A stretch of 5,887 bases of DNA from an uncultured Lachnospiraceae bacterium (GTDB lineage Bacteria > Bacillota > Clostridia > Lachnospirales > Lachnospiraceae). This document shows positions 1 to 5,887 of this stretch, in pieces. The stretch covers positions 1-5,887 of the forward strand of contig CAPNGW010000166.1 in assembly GCA_948665105.1 (NCBI GenBank). The letters run 5' to 3'. The notes under the pieces are model-generated. The model saw only the letters and a list, made by a program, of their open reading frames with translations, did no database searches and had not been told where the DNA came from. A program made the translations under genes and the position numbers. Every line of letters begins with the position of its first letter. The stretch's first letter is position 1.

Positions 1-990
1 CAGCTGGCAGTGACGGCCAACGACACCAATGCCAAGGATTCCCCTTTGGGGGCGGGAGCCCTTGTGGACGGAAATCTGGAAACCTGGTGGGTTTCCAACG
101 CCCAGAGCGCGGTGGCCGGGGATAAGTGGGTGATGTTTGATTTTAAAAAGAAGGTCACCATCGACGCCTGGTCAACGGTCCACCGGGGATACATGGACGT
201 GGATAAGAACGGGAACCACAATATCCGGTACAACACCAGGGATTTCAGCCTGCAGACCAGTGAGGACGGGAAAACCTGGACGGATGTGGACGTTGTCACC
301 GGGAATACGGAATATCAGCTGGAACGAAACCTCAATAAGGCCGTCACCTCCAGATATTTCCGAATCAATATTACTCAGGCTGTCCAGCCCGGGGAGGAAT
401 CCTATTTTGCAGACAAAAACAATCCCAAGCCCAGCGAGGTGGGCAACCGCCATACGGCCAGGCTTGCGGAGGTGGATTTTACTTATCAGGGCAGCTCTGT
501 GATTGAGAAAAATGTAGGGCAGACCTTACAGCTTACTTATAAGAATTCGGATTCCGAGGGCTGGAATGCAGATGCTGCCAGGGCTTTTGATTCCGATCCG
601 GGAACCCTTTGGCGTTCCAACAACCAGGCGGAGCGGATTAACGGATCAACCGTGTCCCATGATAAATGGGTGCAGGTAGCTTCCAATGTGCCCTTTACCT
701 TTGACCAGATTGAGATGAAGCTGATTGGAGTGCTCTATCCGGAAAACAGCTGCTATAATTTGTATCAGTTTGAGATTCAGATTTCCGATGACGGGAAAGC
801 CTGGACCACCATCCAGTCGGTGAACGGCAACCGGGACAGCACCAAAAGCTTTTCCTTTCCCGAGACCAAAACTGCCAAATACCTTCGGATTTACAGCTCC
901 CAGCCGGTTGCGCCGGAGTATGCCTCCAAGCATTATGCCAATGACATGACCAATGCATATGTGACGGATGTGGATCTGTTTTATCAGGGG
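1..990 (+). other. Tandem discoidin (F5/8 type C) binding modules
   Basis: Two consecutive galactose-binding-fold modules cover about 1-492 and 511-990. Each shows the family pattern: a variable loop with an acidic residue and Trp (DGNLETWWVS; DSDPGTLWRS), a KWV strand, a central S-x-DGK-x-W turn, a YFRI or YLRI strand, and a closing V-D-F/L-x-YQG strand. Such modules usually bind terminal sugars on glycans, so they probably target the enzyme to its substrate. The two copies are diverged at the protein level and are not a recent DNA duplication. Confidence 0.85.
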
Positions 991-3900
991 GAGAATGTAC
1001 TGAATCCCAAGAAGGAGGAGTCCGGCAGTTATTATCATGAGCAGGATATCTTAAATGCGGAGGTGCGAAGCCGCCAGGAGTTCGGCGGGAACGATGTCAG
1101 CTTCCGGTCCTGGACAGCCGAGGAGCGGAATATTCTGTATACAGACATCACCCTGGACGCCAAGGCGACAGAGGCGGTGGAGCTGCAGGGAATCCTGACA
1201 TCCCCCGAGGGAATTGTGGCAAATAAGGGAAACGACGGGAACATTATCTGGCTGACCAGGGAATCCGGCGGAGATGTGGCTTCTGGCGGTGATAAAAACT
1301 ATATCTCCAGATCAGCCACAGCGGTGCGGGTCTTAGAGGGAGAGAGCCGGGTGGAGGGCGGAAAGCTGATTATTAAGCTGGAGCCCGGAAAAACCGTGCA
1401 AATGGTTTCCTATGCTCATTCCAGCAGCGGACTGACCAATGGCACAGGGCTTGCCCCCAAAGGGATGGATCAGGTGCGCACCGAAGCCATTGAGCGTCTC
1501 GGGAAGGTGACCACGGGCGACATGGAGCGTGAGCATCAGGAGCATCTTGCTTGGTGGAAGGATTATTGGCTTAAATCTTATGTGAAGGTGGACGATACCA
1601 TCCTTCAGCGCTATTATATGGGCGCTCTTTACGGACTTGGCTGTACCATAAGGCCCACGCCGGAGGGAGCGGAGCAGCCCAATGTACCTGCCGGAGCCCT
1701 GGGCGTATGGCAGACCAACGATACTTGTGCCTCCTCAGGAAGAGGCTATACCAATTATAACTATGAATCGCCCTACTATGGCATTTATTCCAGCAACCGG
1801 AGCCAGCTGATGGAGCCTTATTATATCGATGCCGATGTGCGGCTGGCAGAAGGCCAGAACAATGTGGCCAAGAAGGGCTACCGTGGAGCACAGTTTTCCC
1901 GTTCCATCGTGCCGGTGTATCCCTTCTATTATAAGAAGGATCCCATTGAAGTAAGCAGTAAAAAGGATCCGGCTACGCTGCCCACCGACCAGAAATCCAA
2001 TGTGATGCTTTTTACCCAGCTTCTGATATGGGATTGGCAGTATAACAGAAATGAGGAGACTCTGCGGACTTATATTTATCCTGCTATCCAGCGCACCGTG
2101 GAATTCTATATGGATTTTGTGGTGAAGGAAGCGGACGGAAAGTATTATGTGTACAACAGCGCCAACAATGAAACGGGAGGCTCGGGATTTGATATCAATC
2201 CGATTCTGGACCTTGGGTACATACAGTCCCACTTCCGGGCGTTTATCGAGATGTCGGAGTATCTGGGTGAGAATCAGGATATGATCCCTGCCATGCAGGA
2301 GATTATGGAGAACCTGTGTGAGCAGCCCACCAGCAAAAATGCGGAGCCGGCCAGGACCGAGCTGAGTGATATGGGCTTTGATTCGGAGAAGGAGGTATAT
2401 ATTTCGGCCTATTCTTCCCATAATACCACACAGACCGATGCCTCCAACTGTGTATGGGGAAGCTATATCTATGAAGGAAACCAGCCGGTGGCTTTAGAAG
2501 CGGTGGTACATCCTTCGGAGAATGTCAGTCTGGCCTCCGACCCGGAGAAGCTAAAGCTGGCAAGGGATACCTTTGAATACTTTAACCCCCTGTATCTGTG
2601 GTACCGGGGAGCGGGCTACAATGGATTTGCCAAATCCTTTACCATTGCCGCAAGGCTGGGCCTTGATGGGGATTATATCCTGGATCATCTGGATAAGACC
2701 ATCTACGCCATCTGGAGAGAGAATCTGACCTGCAACAACGGAAATGCCCACGGGGCAGAGACCTTCGGAACCATTGAGGCGGTGAATTCCATGCTCCTGC
2801 AGCACCACGAGGAGGAGCTTAGGGTATTCCCCTCCTGGGCCAAGGGAACCAGCGTCAAGTTTGTGGATTTGCGGGCCAAGGGAGCATTTCTTGTCTCCTC
2901 CGAGTACGATGCTACCAGTAAAACCATTCCTTATGTGGATTTGACCAGTGAAAAGGGTGGAACCTTACATTTTGTATCTCCCTGGGAAAACGGGGCGGTA
3001 ATTGTAGATGAAAACGGGCAGCAGGTGGAGGTGGAAATCACCCAGACAAAAAATACAAAAGAATTGTTATATACCTTTGACACCCAGGCGGGCAAGAGCT
3101 ATCATATGACGGAAAGTGATACCCCTTACGCTCCCATTGAGAGTATTGAGGTGACTGCAGACCGGACAGTGGTGTATACCAATGATACGCTGCAGGCAAC
3201 AGCCATTGTGAAGCCCGAGAGCGATACGGTCAGGATTCTGAACTGGAGTAGCTCCGAGCCGGAGGTGGCAAAGGTGGACCAGAATGGTTTGATTACCGGG
3301 CTGAAGCCGGGGAAGGCAGAGATTACGGCAACTTCCGCAAGCAATCCACAGATTGCGGGATCCCTTCAGATCACAGTGCAGGATATCCTGCCGGAAAGTG
3401 TACAGATTACGGGCCAGGAAGATGGGATTTTGTCTGTGAATGACAGACTGCTTCTTAAGGCAGAGGTCCTGCCGGAAAATGCGGCCAATAAAGAGGTTAG
3501 CTGGAGCAGCAGCAATCCCAGTATAGTGTCTGTGGATGAGTTCGGGAATATCAAGGGCCTTCTTTCCGGAACCACCAAGGTGACAGCCAAGGCCCGGGCA
3601 AATGAAGCCGCATCGGATACCGTGGAATTGACGGTTCAGGTGGCGGATACGGGCTATACTGCCCTTAACTATTATCCCAATGAGGCCACCCCCAAAGGGG
3701 GAGATTCCAACAAGAACTGGAATATGGCCTACAGCTTTCGGGTAAAATCTCCCATCCTTGTGACGGAGCTTGGGGTCTATGACAAGAACGAGGACGGTGT
3801 ATTCAGCCATGAGGGAACACAGGTTGCCATCTATCCCAAGGAGGATTCCACTGCCATTGCGTTTGCAGAGATTGCAAAGGATACAGCGGCGGATGGAAAC

Positions 3901-5622
3901 GGCTACTGCTATATGAAACTGGATCAGCCGGTGACCCTTACCGAAGGAGAGTATGAGATTGTTGCCTTCTATCCCATCGGAAATGTGGACTCCTGGTTTC
4001 ATTCCAATGGCTCCAAACCCTTTGGGGAAGCGCCTCAGATTGAATATTTGTATTATGGATATATCAACAACAAAGATACGCTGCAAAAGGTAAATGTCAG
4101 TGAGACTTCCTCGGGAATGCCATATTTCTGTATGAATTTCCGGTTTATAGATAAGAGCAGGCTTTCCGACAGCCTTACAGCCATCGCCGGGCTAAAAGAG
4201 GAGGACTACAGCCCCGAGAGCTGGGCAGTTCTGGCAGAAGCGATAGCGGCTGCCCAGGAGGCCATGGAGGAGACCTGCGTCAGCCAGAATCAGGTGGATT
4301 TGGCAACAGAAGCAGTAAAACAGGCCATGGACGCTCTGATTCCCCAGGATGTAGCGGAAGAGATTGTGGTAGAGCTTTCAGAACTTATGGAGTTTGACGG
4401 AACCCAAGAACATACGGTTACCATTCCGGATGAGAAGAGCCTTAGGACCTTGCGCGGCCTTACCGTTGATTTCTGGTTCCAGTGTACGGAGGCGATTAGT
4501 GAAACCCAGGTTCTGCTGAGCAAAAAGACAGCAGGCGGAAATGGATTTAAGCTGGAGCTTACACCGGAAGGAGCAGTGCGCTTTGTCGTCCGGGGTGAGA
4601 ATGGGGACATTGCTCTTGAGACAGAGGCGGATGCAGTGTCCATGGGCCAGCCGGATGCGTTTGCCCTGAGTGCGTCTGAGGATTCCAAAAATGTGGTCAG
4701 CCGGGAGAACGGATGGCATCATATCATTGCGGTATATAATCCCCAGGAGAAGGAAATGTTCCTTACCGTGGACGGAAAGATTAGAAGCCTTAAATCTGAC
4801 CAAATCAGCCGAATCACCCTGAATGCGCCGGATGTTCCCCTAACGGTGGGATATGAGCTTGACGAAAACGGCAGCCCGGCAGGGCTCCTCGTTGGAAGGA
4901 TTGCAAAGCTGGCTGTGACAAATACGGAAGTGGATATCATTGCACCACAGATTCTAAGCTCCAATATACCAAGCGGAAGCACAGAGGTGGGCTTGGATGC
5001 AGTATTTACCTTTGAGGTCAGCGAGGAGATTGTCGTGGATGCAAGCCAGATTCGTCTGGAAAACGGTTCAGACATACTGGAGATAGAGGCTTCTTACGAT
5101 AACGGGATACTGACCATTGTGCCAAAAGGGCTGAAAGGCGGGGCGGACTATACGCTTTATATTGGAAGGGATGCCGTGCAGGACCTGGCAGGGAATACCA
5201 TGGCAGATGACTATAGCATCACCTTTACTACAGAGAAAGAGGAGGAGCCGGAGAACCCGGGTGGAGAAGAGCCGGAGAACCCGGGTGGAGAAGAGCCGGA
5301 GAATCCAGGTGGAGAAGAGCCGGAGAATCCAGGTGGAGAAGACCCGGAGAATCCAGGCGGAGAGGACCCGGAAAATCCCGATAACGAAAATCCGGATAAT
5401 CAGAATCCCGGTGATTCATCCAATGCTGGCGGAGAGGAGAATCCGGGAGGAACTTCCAATAATGGTTCTGCAGGAGGAAATTCCTCAAACGGTTCAGGAA
5501 ATCACAGAACTCCTGCTACCGGAGATGACAGTATGGCCAGTACATGGTTTATGCTGGGAGCAGGCTCGGCGGCAGTCCTGATAGCAGCCTTCATACAGAA
5601 GAAAAAGAAGGCACAGCGTTAA
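1..5622 (+). CDS. Cell-wall-anchored multidomain GH95-like glycoside hydrolase (5'-partial)
   Basis: The reading frame is open from base 1 to TAA at 5620 and lacks its N-terminus. It probably encodes a surface exo-glycosidase; alpha-L-fucosidase or alpha-L-galactosidase activity is inferred from GH95 resemblance. Domains, in codons counted from base 1: F5/8 type C 1-164 and 171-330 (motifs EDGKTW and DDGKAW, each ending in a YQG strand); GH95-like N-domain segment 334-494; six-hairpin catalytic domain about 505-944; C-terminal beta domain to 1039; BIG2 1045-1127 and 1129-1214; unassigned beta-rich domain 1215-1385; FIVAR 1387-1448; LamG-like 1463-1644 (GWHHIIAVYN); Big_5-like 1646-1744; Pro/Glu repeat stalk 1748-1795; TPATGD sorting signal from 1837, then a hydrophobic helix and KKKKAQR tail. 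Likely catalytic residues are N585 and N587 (TNYNYE) and E724 (NNETGG). The GTG at 10 is not a credible start, because the first discoidin domain already runs in from base 1. The surface location is well supported. The enzyme family is likely, and the exact substrate is unknown. Confidence 0.9.
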   Translation, partial: QLAVTANDTNAKDSPLGAGALVDGNLETWWVSNAQSAVAGDKWVMFDFKKKVTIDAWSTVHRGYMDVDKNGNHNIRYNTRDFSLQTSEDGKTWTDVDVVTGNTEYQLERNLNKAVTSRYFRINITQAVQPGEESYFADKNNPKPSEVGNRHTARLAEVDFTYQGSSVIEKNVGQTLQLTYKNSDSEGWNADAARAFDSDPGTLWRSNNQAERINGSTVSHDKWVQVASNVPFTFDQIEMKLIGVLYPENSCYNLYQFEIQISDDGKAWTTIQSVNGNRDSTKSFSFPETKTAKYLRIYSSQPVAPEYASKHYANDMTNAYVTDVDLFYQGENVLNPKKEESGSYYHEQDILNAEVRSRQEFGGNDVSFRSWTAEERNILYTDITLDAKATEAVELQGILTSPEGIVANKGNDGNIIWLTRESGGDVASGGDKNYISRSATAVRVLEGESRVEGGKLIIKLEPGKTVQMVSYAHSSSGLTNGTGLAPKGMDQVRTEAIERLGKVTTGDMEREHQEHLAWWKDYWLKSYVKVDDTILQRYYMGALYGLGCTIRPTPEGAEQPNVPAGALGVWQTNDTCASSGRGYTNYNYESPYYGIYSSNRSQLMEPYYIDADVRLAEGQNNVAKKGYRGAQFSRSIVPVYPFYYKKDPIEVSSKKDPATLPTDQKSNVMLFTQLLIWDWQYNRNEETLRTYIYPAIQRTVEFYMDFVVKEADGKYYVYNSANNETGGSGFDINPILDLGYIQSHFRAFIEMSEYLGENQDMIPAMQEIMENLCEQPTSKNAEPARTELSDMGFDSEKEVYISAYSSHNTTQTDASNCVWGSYIYEGNQPVALEAVVHPSENVSLASDPEKLKLARDTFEYFNPLYLWYRGAGYNGFAKSFTIAARLGLDGDYILDHLDKTIYAIWRENLTCNNGNAHGAETFGTIEAVNSMLLQHHEEELRVFPSWAKGTSVKFVDLRAKGAFLVSSEYDATSKTIPYVDLTSEKGGTLHFVSPWENGAVIVDENGQQVEVEITQTKNTKELLYTFDTQAGKSYHMTESDTPYAPIESIEVTADRTVVYTNDTLQATAIVKPESDTVRILNWSSSEPEVAKVDQNGLITGLKPGKAEITATSASNPQIAGSLQITVQDILPESVQITGQEDGILSVNDRLLLKAEVLPENAANKEVSWSSSNPSIVSVDEFGNIKGLLSGTTKVTAKARANEAASDTVELTVQVADTGYTALNYYPNEATPKGGDSNKNWNMAYSFRVKSPILVTELGVYDKNEDGVFSHEGTQVAIYPKEDSTAIAFAEIAKDTAADGNGYCYMKLDQPVTLTEGEYEIVAFYPIGNVDSWFHSNGSKPFGEAPQIEYLYYGYINNKDTLQKVNVSETSSGMPYFCMNFRFIDKSRLSDSLTAIAGLKEEDYSPESWAVLAEAIAAAQEAMEETCVSQNQVDLATEAVKQAMDALIPQDVAEEIVVELSELMEFDGTQEHTVTIPDEKSLRTLRGLTVDFWFQCTEAISETQVLLSKKTAGGNGFKLELTPEGAVRFVVRGENGDIALETEADAVSMGQPDAFALSASEDSKNVVSRENGWHHIIAVYNPQEKEMFLTVDGKIRSLKSDQISRITLNAPDVPLTVGYELDENGSPAGLLVGRIAKLAVTNTEVDIIAPQILSSNIPSGSTEVGLDAVFTFEVSEEIVVDASQIRLENGSDILEIEASYDNGILTIVPKGLKGGADYTLYIGRDAVQDLAGNTMADDYSITFTTEKEEEPENPGGEEPENPGGEEPENPGGEEPENPGGEDPENPGGEDPENPDNENPDNQNPGDSSNAGGEENPGGTSNNGSAGGNSSNGSGNHRTPATGDDSMASTWFMLGAGSAAVLIAAFIQKKKKAQR
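1000..3117 (+). other. GH95-like catalytic module (six-hairpin glycosidase fold)
   Basis: A beta-sandwich segment (about 1000-1480) leads into an HLAWWKDYW linker helix at 1543-1569, like the H-x-x-W-x-x-(F/Y)W element that opens the GH95 helical barrel. Further matches to GH95 are GALGVWQTN then TNYNYESPYYG (1750-1782, versus the family TNINLQMNYWP), GFAKSFTIAARLGLDGDY (about 2623-2676, versus a W-S-x-AWKIN-x-WARL-x-DGD pattern), and MLLQHHEEELRVFPSWAKGT with a following LRAKGAF strand (2791-2889). The water-activating Asn pair of the Bifidobacterium AfcA enzyme (N421, N423) maps to codons 585 and 587, and its acid E566 maps to codon 724. The spacing is 139 residues here and 145 there. The general-base Asp of the family DGNFG motif aligns with Ala919 next to Glu920 (AETFG). 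The alignment was made by eye from remembered family motifs. A sister family of GH95 remains possible. Confidence 0.72.
3133..3642 (+). other. Two BIG2 Ig-like domains
   Basis: Two tandem bacterial Ig-like group 2 domains occupy about 3133-3381 and 3385-3642. Both carry the characteristic L-x-A-x-V-x-PE segment, a W-S-S-S-x-P-x-V/I core (NWSSSEPEVAKVD; SWSSSNPSIVSVD), a G-x-I-x-G-L turn and a final T-V-x-V strand. They most likely act as rigid spacers between the enzyme and the downstream modules; adhesion is a less certain possibility. Confidence 0.88.
3643..4155 (+). other. Unassigned beta-rich domain
   Basis: About 170 residues between BIG2 and FIVAR hold alternating strands. These include YSFRVKSPILVTELGVYD, a QVAIYPKED strand, a YMKLDQPVTLTEGEYEIVAFYP segment and a closing MPYFCMNFRF strand. 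The layout resembles jelly-roll modules of the DUF4082 type, in which a change in appearance or position is followed by a G-x-Y-x-V strand, but I cannot assign it firmly. A role in sugar binding or spacing is inference from its position in a carbohydrate-active surface protein. Confidence 0.5.
4159..4344 (+). other. FIVAR helical module
   Basis: About 62 residues match the FIVAR pattern of surface proteins: an opening L-x-x-x-I-A-x-L, a Y-S-P-E-S-W-A-V-L-A-E-A-I-A-A-A-Q helix, and a Q-V-D-L-A-T-E-A-V-K-Q-A-M-D-A-L-I-P helix. FIVAR modules are small three-helix bundles common in wall-anchored glycosidases of Clostridia, where they serve as spacers or sugar-associated modules. Confidence 0.8.
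4387..5232 (+). other. LamG-like domain followed by Big_5-like Ig domain
   Basis: The first part (about 4387-4932) looks like a concanavalin/laminin-G fold. It has an L-T-V-D-F-W-F-Q strand, the hallmark GWHHIIAVYN at 4711-4740, and then a MFLTVDGK strand. The second part (4936-5232) matches Big_5 (SbsA Ig-like). It has an A-P-x-I-L-S-S-N-x-P-S-G-S-T-E-V opening, a FTFEVSEEI strand, and a YTLYIGRDAVQDLAGNTMAD segment ending in FTT. LamG-like folds often bind glycans. The Big_5 domain probably links the binding modules to the wall stalk. Confidence 0.78.
5242..5385 (+). repeat. 24-bp in-frame tandem repeat (E-P-E-N-P-G-G-E stalk)
   Basis: Six consecutive 24-bp units start at 5242, 5266, 5290, 5314, 5338 and 5362. 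Units 1 and 2 differ at one base (GAG/GAA), and units 3 and 4 are identical. Unit 5 drifts slightly and unit 6 ends in Asp-Asn instead of Gly-Gly. Degenerate remnants (NPDNQNPGD) continue to about 5415. The unit length is a multiple of three, so gain or loss of copies keeps the frame. The product is an acidic, proline-rich wall-spanning stalk. Confidence 0.95.
5503..5619 (+). other. C-terminal sortase sorting signal (TPATGD variant)
   Basis: The protein ends with a TPATGD motif at 5509-5526, then about 18 mostly hydrophobic residues from 5542 to 5595, and a QKKKKAQR tail before the stop. This is the three-part layout of LPXTG-type cell wall sorting signals, with Thr in place of the usual Leu. 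Variants of the form x-P-x-T-G-D are frequent in Clostridia. Sortase would cleave between Thr and Gly and join the protein to peptidoglycan. Confidence 0.9.
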
Positions 5623-5638
5623 AGTGGTAACACCATAA

Positions 5639-5681
5639 GGAAGAAGCACCAACAAATGAATTATCTGTTGGTGCTTCTTCC
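5639..5681. terminator. Hairpin, probable bidirectional terminator between convergent genes
   Basis: A perfect 16-bp inverted repeat (arms 5639-5654 and 5666-5681, left arm GGAAGAAGCACCAACA) encloses an 11-base loop. It begins 16 bases after the surface-protein stop and 10 bases after the asnA stop on the other strand. The + side is followed by a weak T-rich stretch (CATTTCGTATTT), and the - side by TTATGGTGTT. Neither is a clean U-tract, so strong intrinsic termination is likely but not certain. Its position makes a shared terminator the best reading. Confidence 0.75.
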
Positions 5682-5691
5682 CATTTCGTAT

Positions 5692-5887
5692 TTACAATAA
5701 TGGAATCCCTTTTTCCTCCGCCAGCTTCACGGTTTCCTCCGGCCAAAGAGAGGACTGTACCTCACCGATGTGGGCTTTTCTTAAGAAAAACATACAGATT
5801 CTGGACTGTCCGATGCCGCCGCCGATGGTGTAGGGCAGTTCCTCGTCAATGATGGCCTTCTGGAAGGGAAGGGCCGCCCGTTCCGGG
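5692..5887 (-). CDS. asnA: Aspartate--ammonia ligase (AsnA), C-terminal 64 residues
   Basis: AsnA makes asparagine from aspartate, ammonia and ATP in the cytoplasm, releasing AMP and pyrophosphate. The gene reads leftwards from beyond base 5887 to TAA at 5694-5692. Only the last 64 residues and one base are present, against about 330 residues in the E. coli enzyme. The decisive motif is ELPYTIGGGIGQSR, the class II aminoacyl-tRNA-synthetase-like motif 3 with its ATP-binding Arg. It is followed by an HIGEVQSSLWP segment matching the HIG-x-VQ-x-x-x-WP end of known AsnA proteins. The tail (PEETVKLAEEKGIPLL) is a few residues longer than in E. coli. The gene converges on the surface-protein gene, with 69 bases between stops, and its promoter is outside the window. 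I see no sign of damage. Confidence 0.95.
   Translation of the reverse strand, partial: PERAALPFQKAIIDEELPYTIGGGIGQSRICMFFLRKAHIGEVQSSLWPEETVKLAEEKGIPLL

Noticed and set aside
10..12. GTG at base 10 as the true start of the large gene
   Set aside because: The frame is open to base 1 and the first discoidin domain is already under way. There is no ribosome binding site or signal peptide, so the gene begins upstream of the window.
1735..2421. Open frame of 228 codons on the - strand
   Set aside because: It is opposite the catalytic domain with no credible motif and has no start context. It is a shadow frame.
3067..4086. Long open frame of 339 codons on the - strand
   Set aside because: It lies fully opposite BIG2 and neighbouring domains with clear family motifs. 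Its translation shows no recognisable domain, so it is a by-product of the codon use of the + strand gene.
5242..5385. CRISPR-like array
   Set aside because: The 24-bp units are directly adjacent with no spacers and encode an in-frame stalk.
5162..5581. Second-frame + strand reading with Arg/Lys-rich repeats
   Set aside because: The repeat pattern only mirrors the 24-bp units read in another frame. The real frame gives the Pro/Glu stalk and the sorting signal.

Overview
The window holds the 3' part of one very large surface-protein gene on the + strand (open from base 1, stop at 5620-5622), a short convergent intergenic gap with a hairpin, and the 3' end of a second gene on the - strand (5692-5887). 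Both genes are cut by the window edges. A sortase-type C-terminus with a PATGD-like motif, BIG2, FIVAR and discoidin modules, an ammonia-dependent asparagine synthetase (AsnA) and a moderate GC content suggest a Gram-positive Clostridia bacterium. Lachnospiraceae or a similar gut or host-associated group is most likely. This is inference from style, not a species call.

The large gene encodes at least 1873 residues (counted from base 1). In order, it reads as two discoidin (F5/8 type C) carbohydrate-binding modules (1-990), a beta-sandwich segment typical of the N-terminal domain of GH95-like enzymes (about 1000-1480), and an (alpha/alpha)6 catalytic domain resembling GH95 alpha-L-fucosidases (about 1510-2830). 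A C-terminal beta domain (to about 3117) closes the enzyme. There follow two BIG2 Ig-like domains (3133-3642), an unassigned beta-rich domain (3643-4155), a FIVAR helical module (4159-4344), a LamG-like domain (about 4387-4932) and a Big_5/SbsA-like Ig domain (4936-5232). The C-terminus has a 24-bp tandem repeat encoding an acidic proline-rich stalk (5242-5385), a Gly/Ser/Asn-rich linker, and a TPATGD sorting signal with a membrane segment and basic tail. The start codon, signal peptide and probably the first half of the enzyme's N-terminal domain lie upstream.

The picture is of a wall-anchored exo-glycosidase held away from the cell on a long stalk, with several binding modules, probably acting on fucosylated or related host or plant glycans. 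The substrate is not proven by the sequence. The neighbouring asnA is a housekeeping gene facing the other way. The two genes share a 16-bp perfect-stem hairpin between their stops and need not be functionally linked. I found no RNA gene, mobile element or CRISPR array.
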